Assembly (NCBI GenBank): GCA_026419775.2
Contig: JAOPGA020001265.1
Location: 1-24,874, forward strand
DNA: 24,874 nucleotides
Source of the DNA: Acrasis kona
Taxonomy: Eukaryota; Heterolobosea; Eutetramitea; Acrasida; Acrasidae
Reading direction: 5' to 3'
Within the stretch, counting starts at the first letter, position 1. Each line of letters begins with the position of its first letter. Of this stretch, positions 1 to 8,907 are shown piece after piece. Position numbers and translations under genes: made by a program. The notes below the pieces were generated by a model that saw nothing but the letters and a program-made list of their open reading frames with translations, ran no database searches and had not been told where the DNA came from.

Positions 1-2
1 AC

Positions 3-2993
3 CAAATCCTACAATGGGTAGTCAAACAGCGAAGGCATCTGAACCAATCCTTTTTCGACAAATGTACAGATTTGAAGCAGGAACTGGAAGATTTGAAGGT
101 GATACCTGACAGTGACAAAAAAACTAGAGCTTTTTTATCAGCGTTGGTCGCATCATTGCCCATTATGTTCTTGTCTTACGACGTCAATAAACTACATATG
201 ACTGCTCTAGCTATGATATGCGGTCTCATTGTTACAAAACATGGAGTCTGTGAATGTGCAGGATTAGCAGTCGCAATGTTTGGTTGGGTATGGACAGTAT
301 TCACAGAAGAAGTAGAGAAAGGAATATGTATATTCGAAGCAGGATATAAGTTAGCGCACAAAATGGACAGTTATGAGGATTACTGCATGTTAAACTTTTT
401 AACTAGCAGCATGAGCATCTGGTCAGAGTCTGGTCAAGAAGATCCAATCAAAATATTAAATCACGGAAGTCCCTATCACAGCAACCTCCAATTAGGTAGT
501 TATCTTTTATCCTCTGTACAAGAAATCTCTTTAGCTATCATATATGGCCACAACTGTAATGATATTTTTACAAAAGCATCCCATTTGATGTCAGTTTGTG
601 AGAAAACCAATAATACATTCTTATGTGATTGCATAAGGGCTCAGATACCAGTATTAGAGTTGCTAAGAGGAAAAACTGAAATCTACAATGTGGAATTCGC
701 ATCTGGTGACTTTACTAAGTTACCTGGTGCGAGGTTTATTGTACACATGTCTAAAGCAGTATTTTATTACATCAGGAACGAAAATACGTTAGCTATGGAA
801 CACGTAGTATCAGCGGACAGTTACAAAACTGATATGATGGGGCTGCATCCTTTTTATATGTCATCAGAAACAGCTATTCGGATTATAATGAGAGCTTATC
901 AAGACTCTACAGATGTTGTCGATCGCCAAAAGAAATTAGATCTCATCAAATCCCATTTTAAGCTGTTATCTCACTACACTACCAAATCAAATAGTGCAAC
1001 ATTAAGGGCCATGACATATCAAGCGGAGGCGTGTATATCCACTCTACAAAACCAAAGCAAAGATTTGATCATTTCATTACTTCAAAAATCTCTTTCATTA
1101 ATGAGACAGTGTGGTTATCGATGGGGTGTTGTCGAGTGCCTATCTGCACTGATTACAATCTATCAAGAGGATGAATCAGAAAATGAGACCGAGTCAACAA
1201 AAAATTTACTAGTCGAGTTTTCTAGGGAATGGAATATTTTAGGGAGCAGGAGGATGAGCAATATAAAAGATAAATATTTTGTCAGGGAACCGCATAGTAA
1301 TGATGTTAGTTCCAGTCAACCACAGGTAGTGATACCCATCCGGAGGAACAGTTTTCAAAAGTGTGCCGTTTCTAGCCCTAATTGGTCCTCCAATGGTATT
1401 AAGGTGGATTTTATTCCATCAATCACAGTGGCGATAGATAAGGTTAATGCCGAAAAATGTTGTTTGATTTTATCAGACGATGGAGATCGTTCCAAGTGGA
1501 TAATAGTAGCAGAATGTAAAAGAGACAACAGATCAATACAACAACGTAACGTTACCATTTCTGAAAAGGATGCCGTTTGGAATTTGGTTTCTAAAAAGAG
1601 CACGTCCACATTGTTAATAAATAATATACAGAGCAGCGAAGACGAGAATGAGTACAATTTCAAACCTCACAAATCAGTCCAATGCATATTGTGCACACCC
1701 ATCGTAATCGACTCAACAGTGGTGGGGTATTTATATTTAGAGGGCGCTCCTGATAAAACGGCCTTTACAGATCGAGAGAAGGAATTGATCATCACCATCG
1801 TCGACGTCGCACTATCCAATTACAAAAATAACCAAACCAACCGCGGCTTCAACCCAAGCGATCTATTCAACTACATTAGCGGCGGAGTTTCTCCCACAAA
1901 AGACAAACCAGAGGAGTGCGTCACAAAAAGCATGACCGTCATGTTCGCCGATTTGAAATTCCACATCGCATCAACCGAATCAAAAAGTGCAGTGGACACA
2001 TTTAACAGCGTCAATCAATTGTTAGCAAAAGTAGGTCCGAACGTAACCAGCAACAACGGAGTCGTGCACAATATCATGAGCGATTCATTGCTGTGCTTAT
2101 ATCCAGAGACGGTGGAGGACGCCATGAAATCTGCAGTGGAGATTACGACCGCTTACAAGGAGGGAATAACAGACAAGAAGATGCTACAAGAGGAGATGAG
2201 AATAGCAATCCATCACGGAAGGGTCAAATTGGGTAGCTTACATTACCCGAATCAAAAAATAGAAATGGCTGCTTTTAGTGACACCTTGACAACCACTCAA
2301 AATTTACAAAAACTAGCCAGAAAATTAGGCATGTACATATTGACCACAAACGAAGTGATCGACAGGGTGATTCACATCAAGGATCATAAAATAGGCGAAA
2401 CCACGGTACAGTACTGTCGATTGGGTCGTTTTCGATTTTTAAACGAGAAAAACTCAACGCCGACCAATCACTTCAACTCATTGTCCAAGAGTAGCTATAA
2501 CCAGACGCCATCGCCACCGCTACCAAGGAGCATGTCGCCCAGTAGGAACAATAGTCGAAATGGACTTCAAAATCCTTTGGCCTCCTCTATTGCTTCTCCC
2601 ATATTGTCGAAATCAAGTCCGTTGTCTGGCAGCGCTATTAATAACAAAGATACTACGGTCACTACTACCTTGCAACCTTCGAAGAATCCAGATGCCATGG
2701 AGTTTTACGAGGTATATGACCGCAAATGGAACAATCGCTTGTATTCTGACGAGAGGAAACGTGAATTTTTAAAGGGTGTAAATTTCTTCCAGCACCGTAA
2801 ATTCATTGCCGCCATGAATGTCTTCAACAAGTTATACAAGGCCAACGACGCCGATCAAATCTCGAGGTTCTATATGAGGGTATGCAAAATGTATCAGCAG
2901 ACCGATTTGCCGTCTGATTGGGATGGCACCATATTATTGGATGCCAATAATGAACCGAACCCGATGGGCAGCAAGNACAAAACAAATAATTAA
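3..2993 (+). CDS. GAF and class III cyclase-like multidomain signalling protein, 5'-truncated by the window
   Basis: The frame is open from base 3, so the true start lies left of the window; 996 residues are visible. Residues 1-440 are helical and TPR-like. About 460-605 is a GAF domain. About 640-810 resembles a class III adenylate/guanylate cyclase: the FADL Asp (codon at 1951), an SD in place of the usual GD (Asp codon 2082) and a late SDTL are present, but the Asn-Arg of the usual vNxAxR motif is not visible, so catalysis is doubtful. A Ser/Pro-rich linker follows, then a C-terminal module with EFYEVYD, FLKGVNFFQHRKF and DWDG, which is typical of the tail of bacterial-type cyclase proteins. 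No intron is needed. In this family a kinase or AAA-type ATPase often precedes the helical region; that part is not in view. One N at 2976 leaves a residue near the stop undefined. Probably a host gene in signal transduction. Confidence 0.8.
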   Translation, partial: QILQWVVKQRRHLNQSFFDKCTDLKQELEDLKVIPDSDKKTRAFLSALVASLPIMFLSYDVNKLHMTALAMICGLIVTKHGVCECAGLAVAMFGWVWTVFTEEVEKGICIFEAGYKLAHKMDSYEDYCMLNFLTSSMSIWSESGQEDPIKILNHGSPYHSNLQLGSYLLSSVQEISLAIIYGHNCNDIFTKASHLMSVCEKTNNTFLCDCIRAQIPVLELLRGKTEIYNVEFASGDFTKLPGARFIVHMSKAVFYYIRNENTLAMEHVVSADSYKTDMMGLHPFYMSSETAIRIIMRAYQDSTDVVDRQKKLDLIKSHFKLLSHYTTKSNSATLRAMTYQAEACISTLQNQSKDLIISLLQKSLSLMRQCGYRWGVVECLSALITIYQEDESENETESTKNLLVEFSREWNILGSRRMSNIKDKYFVREPHSNDVSSSQPQVVIPIRRNSFQKCAVSSPNWSSNGIKVDFIPSITVAIDKVNAEKCCLILSDDGDRSKWIIVAECKRDNRSIQQRNVTISEKDAVWNLVSKKSTSTLLINNIQSSEDENEYNFKPHKSVQCILCTPIVIDSTVVGYLYLEGAPDKTAFTDREKELIITIVDVALSNYKNNQTNRGFNPSDLFNYISGGVSPTKDKPEECVTKSMTVMFADLKFHIASTESKSAVDTFNSVNQLLAKVGPNVTSNNGVVHNIMSDSLLCLYPETVEDAMKSAVEITTAYKEGITDKKMLQEEMRIAIHHGRVKLGSLHYPNQKIEMAAFSDTLTTTQNLQKLARKLGMYILTTNEVIDRVIHIKDHKIGETTVQYCRLGRFRFLNEKNSTPTNHFNSLSKSSYNQTPSPPLPRSMSPSRNNSRNGLQNPLASSIASPILSKSSPLSGSAINNKDTTVTTTLQPSKNPDAMEFYEVYDRKWNNRLYSDERKREFLKGVNFFQHRKFIAAMNVFNKLYKANDADQISRFYMRVCKMYQQTDLPSDWDGTILLDANNEPNPMGSKXKTNN

Positions 2994-3018
2994 AAAAGTA
3001 CAATTTTATTACTTGTAC

Positions 3019-3082
3019 AAAGTACAGAGTACAAAACACAAAGCCAAAACGCTTGAGTGTTTATAAGAAGTACAAAATCCCC
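3019..3082. repeat. Left copy of a 64-bp inverted repeat
   Basis: This stretch matches the reverse complement of 15918-15981 with about five differences. The best-conserved core is AACACAAAGCCAAAACGC followed by TTTATAAGAAGTACAAA. Weaker similarity continues outward to about 2994, into the 3' end of the cyclase-like gene. It could be a terminal repeat of a ~12.96-kb element, or one of two oppositely oriented SINE copies. Confidence 0.75.
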
Positions 3083-3106
3083 CAAAAAAATCAAACCCAA
3101 GCCTCA

Positions 3107-3461
3107 AAACATGCTTGGATTTTAAAGCTCATGTATAATGTAACTAAAAAACAATCTGGATTTATGAGTAAAAGACGGCTGTCAGTGTTCTTGTTGATTC
3201 TGCAATCTCAGCATCCAAGCATGTGGCTGTGCAAAATCCGTGTATGTTGTTGGCATCCTTGGATATTAAAGCTTACGTACGTGGCACTTTAATGTAATTA
3301 ACAAACGATGCGAATGTATGAATAGAGGCTGTTTGTTGGAATTGTTGTTGGTTGATGCTGTAATCTCGGCATCTGAACATGCGGCTGTGCAAAATCTTTG
3401 AAAGTTGATATTGCGAATAATTCCGTAATCTCAGCGTCGTAACATATAGATATGCAAAAGC
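3107..3461. repeat. Diverged tandem repeats, about 145-155 bp unit
   Basis: Two units start with similar stretches (CTTGGATTTTAAAGCTCATG near 3113, CTTGGATATTAAAGCTTACG near 3255). Each later carries a matching block around CTGTGCAAAATC (about 3194-3241 and 3351-3397). A third, weaker copy of that block lies at about 3414-3461. I see no convincing coding frame across the units. They sit just upstream of the Harbinger fragment and may be part of its degraded 5' region. Confidence 0.5.
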
Positions 3462-3534
3462 CACTTGAGGAGCAAAGCGTTTACATGAGAGGCAAATGTT
3501 GAATAATTGTTTTCAATGAAAGCTTTGTCAATGA

Positions 3535-4071
3535 AAGCTTGTTGATAAAGTTGTAGTTGTCGAAATTGTTTTGGATAGCACTATACACATGAGATTGCGA
3601 CCACAAAAGAGCCAACATTTTTGGTACAATACTCACTATGAAATGCACGGTATGGTGACACAGTTACTAGTTGATTTTGACGGATATATTGTCGCCTTTG
3701 AAACTGGGTTTCCTGGATTGATGCATGATTCAACACAAGCAAATCACAGCCATACTATTCGCAGCGCTATTGGGACGAATTTTGCACTAACTGATTCAGC
3801 TCACAGCGGACTTGACTTCTGTGTTGCAGGATATAAACCCTCACAACTCCAGGAGGACCCAAACAGAGTTGAGTTTGACCGTATATCAAGGAGGGAGCAG
3901 AAGATTGTAGAGCACATCAATGGCTTCTTTAAAAAGTGCAGGACAGTCAGCAAGAAAAAAGCATTTGAGCACTCAGTACCGCTTCACATTCGCTGCGTAG
4001 GCATGGCTTGTGGTTTGTATAACTTCCGAAAGGCGTGTGGGGAATTTTCTGTTAAGAAACCGGAAATGTAA
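3535..4071 (+). pseudogene. PIF/Harbinger-type transposase (DDE_Tnp_4), 5'-truncated
   Basis: The frame is open from 3535, after a TGA at 3532, with no ATG near its start. The recognisable DDE nuclease core begins at 3571. It contains DSTIHMRLRP (first Asp, codon 3574; the family usually has DGTH), a GFPGLMHDST stretch matching the family's pGs.hDs signature, ALTDSAHSG (second Asp, codon 3793) and EQKIVEHINGFFKKC (Glu codon 3910). These are the three acidic residues expected of a Harbinger transposase. The N-terminal DNA-binding half is missing, so this is a truncated copy or a terminal exon whose upstream exons are lost. No Myb/SANT partner was recognised nearby. Confidence 0.75.
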
Positions 4072-4455
4072 TAAAAAGTGCATTGTATTATAAATAAGAG
4101 GTTTTGTATTATACACGGGCAATAAAATTAATACATGCCCATTGCATGCTTTATCAAAATGTAACAGCCAAAAGAGTTCTAATGTTATATTGTGATGAGC
4201 AAAGCGATCGCAATATAAAAGAAGTGAGGAAATCATCGCACCCTTCATTGTTCTTATATTGTTGGAGTGTAAGTTTACTAAACAAATATATGTACAAGGA
4301 CTGTTCCAAATATTAACAATTAGATTCAATAAAGTTTTTATTTCTTTCTCAAAACAGGTCGCTGTTATCTCCAAATGTCCTTCAATTATATTGTGAGCCT
4401 ATTGCTCTTTGTCCTGTATTCTAAAAATGCTTAAATGTTTTCTAGTATTTATTTG
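4072..4455. other. Non-coding AT-rich spacer
   Basis: I found no coding frame with family-like features, no RNA gene and no clear repeat here. The first part carries TAATAAAA and AATAAA-like motifs that could serve as a 3' end for the Harbinger fragment. Confidence 0.4.
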
Positions 4456-4686
4456 TATGAGGCTGTAGCCCAATTAAAGTGTTTGGATGAGACTAGCGGC
4501 TTATACCGAGCATTTCCGCTCATATAAACTGATGTTTTCAAAAGTAAAATTTACTAAAACCACCCATGTAACGGGAAAGTTGTATATGATTGCAATAAAT
4601 TGCAACGCGCTGAAACGCTTCATTTTGTCTAATACAGTCTTGTTAGTAGAAGGGTAATATACCTAACACTGGGCTACAGCCTCATA
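4456..4686. repeat. 231-bp segment bounded by 17-bp perfect inverted repeats (candidate MITE)
   Basis: TATGAGGCTGTAGCCCA at 4456-4472 is the exact reverse complement of 4670-4686. If the outer TA is the target duplication, the terminal repeat would be TGAGGCTGTAGCCCA, as in a Tc1/mariner-type MITE. The segment encloses the left arm (4557-4657) of the larger 1.66-kb inverted-repeat unit, so the two structures overlap. No ORF is expected in it. Confidence 0.55.
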
Positions 4687-4763
4687 CCATTAGCTCTCAT
4701 AGTCCATGTCATCTTTTTCCTTCCTCCAGTCAAGAATCTGTTGTACTGTTTAATCTTCGTTGG

Positions 4764-4958
4764 CTATAAAATGTCCAAGGCTTTACTTGCCTTCCTCTTT
4801 GAGCTTGCAGAATTTTTTGGAGGTGCTGCAACCTTGGCACATTGTCTCTTGTATGAAAACGCTTGATACTTGTAGTCTTTGAGGGTGATTCTTAAAATCA
4901 TGCTGGTTGTTCTCATGACGTTTGAGATAGTTTCTTCTGTGATTGGTTCTAGTGTCAA
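4764..4958 (-). CDS. Small basic ORF, hypothetical
   Basis: A 64-codon frame at the 3' side of the inverted-repeat unit, on the same strand as the proline-rich ORF upstream. Its C-terminal half is lysine/serine-rich (SSKRKASKALDIL), as in several other tails in this cluster. No family is recognised. It could be a terminal exon of the 5034-5726 gene, but I could not phase a splice. Weak support beyond strand and composition. Confidence 0.25.
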   Translation of the reverse strand: MTLEPITEETISNVMRTTSMILRITLKDYKYQAFSYKRQCAKVAAPPKNSASSKRKASKALDIL

Positions 4959-5033
4959 TGTATTATTGCAGGAAACAATATAAGAACATGAGAATAGTTG
5001 TACAATGACAGTAGATATTATATAATTTTTTAT

Positions 5034-5726
5034 TTAGTTTTGAAAAGGGTCCAACTCTTTATCATCCTCATTTTCCTCATCTCCAACATGGTGCGTTTGA
5101 GCATTACCTTCCTGAGCGCATTCCCGCTGATCTTGTTGCATCTGATCATCAAAATAATTATAGACATTTTNTATACTATTACGTATTACAAGTGCCTGCT
5201 CTATTAGGTCATCTTGAATGGCGGGTAAGACAGAGGCGTCTGATCTACTGCCTGGGATTGTTGCAACCGCACATGTAAACGTTTGAAGTGTGTGACTCAA
5301 CAAAACTTGTTGAAGAGACAACAAGTGCAATGTCTTTGATTGAGTATCCTCTATCTTTTTGATTTGAGATTGATAGATTTCTCTCATCAAAGTCTCTGCC
5401 GAACGCTTACTTCTCGCGTTGTTATTCTTTGCGTTGGACTTCGCATTGAATAATCCAGGTACATGGTGTACAGGAGGTATCTGGGGCGTTTGAGGTGGGG
5501 GTGTATGGGGTGTTGGGGGCGTTTGAGGTGGCGGCGCTTGAGGTGGCGGCGCTTGAGGTGGCGGCGTTTGGGGTGTTGAGGGCGTTGTACTGGTCCCTAG
5601 AAATGTTACTTCCTCTCTGTCGGAACCCTCTTGTACCATTTCCTCTTGTATGGGCTCTTCTTGTACTTCCTCTTCCACCGCCACTATCTTGCATCTTTTA
5701 ATGTTGTTGTTGGAATCTGCATACAA
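5034..5726 (-). CDS. Proline-rich hypothetical protein with helical C-terminal half
   Basis: About 230 codons. An acidic N-terminal part (EEEVQEEPIQEE) is followed by a (PPQTP/PPQAP)n repeat, a basic patch (NAKNNNARSKRS), then a helical Leu/Gln-rich segment (SKTLHLLSLQQVLLSHTLQT) and an acidic tail ending LDPFQN. There is no good ATG at the 5' side and the frame stays open upstream to about 5790, past a possible splice acceptor (TTTAACAG), so an upstream exon is likely. The 5820-6071 ORF is a candidate, but its phase does not fit a strong donor. An N at 5171 leaves one residue unknown. Function unknown; its position inside the 1.66-kb unit suggests an element-borne gene. Confidence 0.5.
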   Translation of the reverse strand: MYADSNNNIKRCKIVAVEEEVQEEPIQEEMVQEGSDREEVTFLGTSTTPSTPQTPPPQAPPPQAPPPQTPPTPHTPPPQTPQIPPVHHVPGLFNAKSNAKNNNARSKRSAETLMREIYQSQIKKIEDTQSKTLHLLSLQQVLLSHTLQTFTCAVATIPGSRSDASVLPAIQDDLIEQALVIRNSIXNVYNYFDDQMQQDQRECAQEGNAQTHHVGDEENEDDKELDPFQN

Positions 5727-5819
5727 TGTGGAAACAGGCTGAGAAGAGTGGTCTGTTAAACAAAATGATTGAATCTTANAGAAGGAATAAAATTAATTAT
5801 GCCTTCAACAATCTAAAGT

Positions 5820-6071
5820 CTACCAATAAAAAAAGAGCCCTTGCAGGAAGGATATATTTTCTAAGGCCTCAGGACTTAGTCTTTTGTGCAACAATGGACC
5901 ATTGTTTGTGGATGTGCTGCGAGGTGATTGTGGTGGAACATCTTTCGATGAGGATGGTGTTGTTTTTTTGTAATGTGGTGGTAATTGTGGTTGCCTCACA
6001 ATATTTTTTCTGGCATTGGTGGGCGTCTTGGTGGGGTTTGATGACGATTGTGTTGATTGTGTACCAATCAT
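5820..6071 (-). CDS. Ser/Thr/Pro-rich ORF, possible 5' exon of the proline-rich gene
   Basis: Starts with a real ATG (MIGTQSTQSSS) and is rich in Ser, Thr, Pro and basic residues throughout, which suggests a disordered region. It lies just inside the right arm of the 1.66-kb unit, upstream of the proline-rich ORF on the same strand, which fits a first exon. I could not find a donor and acceptor pair that keeps frame with a strong GT motif. Confidence 0.35.
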   Translation of the reverse strand: MIGTQSTQSSSNPTKTPTNARKNIVRQPQLPPHYKKTTPSSSKDVPPQSPRSTSTNNGPLLHKRLSPEALENISFLQGLFFYW

Positions 6072-6290
6072 CTGTTGTTGGGGTGGCCTTTGTGATCTGC
6101 TTGAGGAAGATTCTTGTTTACCCTTCTACTAACAAGACTGTATTAGACAAAACGCAGCGTTTCAGCGCGTTGCAATTTATTGCAATCATATATAACTTTC
6201 CCGTTACATGGGTGGTTTGGATGTGAATGTTCTCATTGTTATTTGTTTATTTTTTGATAAAGCATTCAACCATTTTTCTTTTTAACAGAA

Positions 6291-6316
6291 GATCTGCGGA
6301 TCTGCAGATCTGCGGC
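6291..6316. repeat. Short 8-bp tandem repeat with palindromic core
   Basis: Three copies of ATCTGCGG/ATCTGCAG occur in a row, with GATCTGCAGATC as a palindromic core. It lies in the non-coding stretch to the right of the 1.66-kb unit. Meaning unknown. Confidence 0.5.
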
Positions 6317-6408
6317 ATAACAATATGCGATCATTCTAATTCATTCTTCCCTGTTTACATCATTCTAACAATATATGTTGGTGAGTTGATTGTAATATAT
6401 AAAGTAAA

Positions 6409-6882
6409 CTAGACTATTTTTTCATCATTATCACCTTCATAATTGTCAACTTCTTCAAAGTGATCTTCCTCCTCTTCATCAAGATAGCCTTCTTGTTCCT
6501 TTTGAGAAAAATTATCTTTATCAACATTCCTATCATTGTAAATGTGATTACGATAACAATGCTCTTTATCCCTCATGATGTCTGTCTGTATTCTATTAAT
6601 TTCTTCAATATTTTTCTTCATCTGTTGATAAGATTGCGAAACTAATTCTCAAATGTCTTCTTCATCAGACGGATTGTTCATGATTTTGTTTGCTTCATCA
6701 TCGCTCTCCAATGTCAAAATCTCTTCCAAGATCATTTTGTTGGTGTATTGAGAAGCTTGAAGCGCTAAGGTTGTTTGCTGCTGGTAAAGTTCCACCACTC
6801 TTCTTGACTTTTCTTTTTGGTACACCTGATATTTGTAGAATGCTGCTTGTGCTTCATTCAACTGAATCTTTGATTGGATCAT
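6409..6882 (-). pseudogene. Coiled-coil plus acidic-tail protein, one internal TGA
   Basis: Two minus-strand frames, 6882-6649 and 6621-6409, are in the same phase and separated only by a TGA at 6649-6651 and a short open stretch. Read as one gene they give a ~77-residue helical part rich in Gln, Tyr and Lys (AQAAFYKYQVYQKEKSRR), an acidic stretch (NNPSDEEDI), then a second helical part (QMKKNIEEINRIQTDIMRD) and a Glu/Asp-rich end. CGA to TGA would explain the stop as a single C-to-T change. Alternatively these are two separate short genes. No family recognised. It belongs to the minus-strand cluster downstream of the oxygenase genes. Confidence 0.4.
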
Positions 6883-6948
6883 CTTGTTGCGTTGGATTTA
6901 TTGCTCAGATAACTCAAAAAGATTGTTTTGATTTAAAGGAGCACATGT

Positions 6949-7269
6949 TCAGGACTTGTCTGCCTTAATGCAAATTGTGCGCAAATGTCTCTTTATACAA
7001 TCTTTGTTGAGGCCCCAAGCAATAATCACGCTTTCTTTCAATATAAGATCCCAGTTACCATCATGGTGATCATAACACCATTCTGAAAAAATACTACCAA
7101 CCTTTATTTTTTTTGGCAGTTGCATTGATTCAAGATCTTTTTCCTCTTCCTCTTTGTCTTCTTCCTCTTCAACCTCCTCTCTTTCTCTTTGGATGGTATT
7201 CCGACGTGAATCCTCATCGCCATTATCTGAAGATTCACTCTGGAAATCCACCTGGTTCATGGAACTCAT
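6949..7269 (-). CDS. Acidic hypothetical protein with Trp-rich C-terminal segment
   Basis: Begins with ATG at 7269 (MSSMNQVDFQ). The first 60 residues are highly acidic (VEEEEDKEEEEKDLES). The rest looks folded: KKIKVGSIFSEWCYDHHDG, then a segment with WGLNKDCIKRHLRTIC. The Cys/His content there is suggestive, but I do not recognise a zinc finger. The frame directly upstream contains a TAA, so either this is a complete small gene or an exon with an unresolved junction to the 7235-7558 frame. Confidence 0.4.
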   Translation of the reverse strand: MSSMNQVDFQSESSDNGDEDSRRNTIQREREEVEEEEDKEEEEKDLESMQLPKKIKVGSIFSEWCYDHHDGNWDLILKESVIIAWGLNKDCIKRHLRTICIKADKS

Positions 7270-7558
7270 CAATTAAGTACCCTCCAGCTTCATCAAAATC
7301 TTCTTCTCGTAAGGTATGTTGTTCTTGTGTATAAACGTCCTCGTAAATGTTTGATCATACTGATATGTTGTCAGCATCATTTGTAGATTGAGGAGGTGTT
7401 GATAACCTAATTCTTTTATTTAAACAATTATCAATTTTCTGCAATGCAGTCCTTTGTTTATTATTCCCTTGTCGCGCATTTCTAGTCCACATACAATTGG
7501 AACTATTATTGGATGAGGTGGCTCTAGAGGATGATGATGATAATGATGGTGTGGACAT
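7235..7558 (-). CDS. Ser/Asn-rich ORF with internal TGA
   Basis: ATG at 7558 starts a Ser/Asn-rich stretch, then a basic part (TRNARQGNNKQRTALQK) and a TGA at 7355. The same frame then continues open and acidic for about 39 codons to 7235. The post-stop part looks coding in composition (YEDVYTQEQHTLREEDFDE), so this is a single-nonsense lesion or an unresolved splice. A GTATGA donor lies exactly at the stop, but the matching acceptor leads into a frame with a further TAA. Function unknown. Confidence 0.35.
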
Positions 7559-7597
7559 GTTCTGTGTATTTGTAAACAACTTGTAAAAAGAGGAATT

Positions 7598-8591
7598 TTA
7601 TTTTGACTTCTTTTTTGGACGAGCATTTGAAGCGACCGCAGCAGCAGCATGCTTGTTTGATGTTTTCTTCTTTATCGCAGCATTATCTTTTTTCAAAGAT
7701 GGTTTCTGTTTGGACACATTGGATTTCTTAGGTCTTGACTCAGCCCTCTTCTCTTGTTTCAACGCCAATTCCTGTTGATAATCCTGCTCTTCTTCACACA
7801 AACCAGTGAACAGTTCCAAATTGAAAAGCGGGTTGGTAGATGAATTTAATGCCGATTTGAGGCAAGCACAACTCTCCTCCTTCACAGCAGCCATAGGAAG
7901 CTAGAACCGACAGCCCGCCTTTAATGTCATTCCAATCGCGATAATTCTTCGCTTGTCCATTGTTGATGGCTAATCCTATAAAGGCATTGTCCAATGATAA
8001 TTTCATCGAACGAGCGTATGCCTGCGTGCATCTTCCGGCGACATTATGGTATTTTTTCCATTCATCGATATACTCAAAGTAGGCGGAAGTAACTCTTTGG
8101 ATTACTTTCAGGGCGGTTGACAAACGAATAATGCTCTCTACAGCAAACACTTTTCCGTTCGCTAGGGTGGCGTCCAAACCAATTTGAACACTTTCTGGGC
8201 GATGGATTGTCTCGAGCTCGCGCGCCATGTAATCTTCAAACAATGTTCCTTCAAATAGATCCTTTCTGGCTTGTAGCTGGTATCTGATGCCCTCGATGAG
8301 TTCGTATTTATGGATCTTATTACACACACGAATGGTGAATTTACTTAGACTCTTTGATGCGTAGTTTGAGTCTTTGCTGTGATAATTCTCGTCCATTTTG
8401 TTCCGTCTGTTATCATGTATTTGTCTCCTTGTCTTCCAGAACTTCAAGCCGCTGGGGTCATCTTCTTTAAGTACTTTGGAACCATGGTACTGTTTGTAAT
8501 AATCAATGACCTTTTCCTGTTTGTCAGAGAGAGTATTAGTAGCAAGAAATTCCTCAAAGTCATTGTAGTAATTGATCCAGGAAATACAACA
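7598..8591 (-). pseudogene. TET/JBP-like 2OG-Fe(II) oxygenase paralogue, inactivated
   Basis: Open from about 8591 (no ATG; an upstream exon is likely) to a TGA at 7794. The protein has an N-terminal helical region. From about 8000 downward it carries the double-stranded beta-helix core: IGLAINNGQAKNYRDWND, then a stretch ending in GGELCLPQIGIKF. The iron-binding HxD is YRD here, so the His is lost. After IYQP the frame jumps to FGTVHWFV, lacking the ~25 residues that hold the distal His and 2OG-binding Arg in the neighbour gene. A frameshift then separates the stop from a Lys-rich basic tail (7894-7598, ending ARPKKKSK). I read this as a decayed sister of the 8908-10212 gene. A catalytically dead accessory protein is the alternative for the part before the frameshift. 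Confidence 0.6.
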
Positions 8592-8724
8592 CTAATTCAT
8601 TCAAAATGTGAATTAAAACACATGCGCGATAAACATTAAATACCAGAGAATGCAAGCAATTTATTATCGAGATTTAACCTTTTTAAAACTCGATTGTTCT
8701 TGATTGACATGATTCGCATTTAAT

Positions 8725-8898
8725 TTAAAGTTTTCTTCTCTTTTGAAGCTGAGGCAAACAAGCAGTGTCGCTGTTATAGTTTTCCGATGCTTCTGCTTCC
8801 TCTCTATCTCGCTTTGCAGTTGCCACCTTGTCCTTGTGTTTGCCAACATTGTGTTCAGCTTTCATAATGTTGATTGCTTGATTTAAAACATGGTCCAT
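8725..8898 (-). CDS. Short basic ORF in frame with the oxygenase gene (possible C-terminal extension)
   Basis: Starts with ATG at 8898, ten bases after the TAG that ends the oxygenase gene, and is in the same frame: read past the TAG, the oxygenase would gain about 60 residues. The composition is coding-like (KRDREEAEASENYNSDTAC) and ends with a basic, NLS-like QKRRKL before TAA. The paralogue downstream also has a basic tail after its core. So this is either the severed tail of the oxygenase (CAG to TAG) or a separate tiny gene. Confidence 0.4.
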   Translation of the reverse strand: MDHVLNQAINIMKAEHNVGKHKDKVATAKRDREEAEASENYNSDTACLPQLQKRRKL

Positions 8899-8907
8899 TT
8901 TCTCAGA

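Larger units (their letters stand above)
4557..6218. mobile_element. 1.66-kb unit with 101-bp terminal inverted repeats
   Basis: Bases 4557-4657 and the reverse complement of 6118-6218 match at 98 of 101 positions, both starting AAACCACCCATGTAACGGG. Such similarity implies a recent element or recent duplication. The interior holds minus-strand proline- and Ser/Thr-rich ORFs. I see no transposase motif inside and no clear target-site duplication at the boundaries, so the superfamily is unknown. It could be a non-autonomous element carrying an accessory gene, or an inverted segmental duplication. Confidence 0.65.

Noticed and set aside
5495-5701. Plus-strand hydrophobic ORF
   Set aside because: It is the antisense reading of the proline-repeat coding region, which produces Leu/Ala/Val-rich frames by composition.
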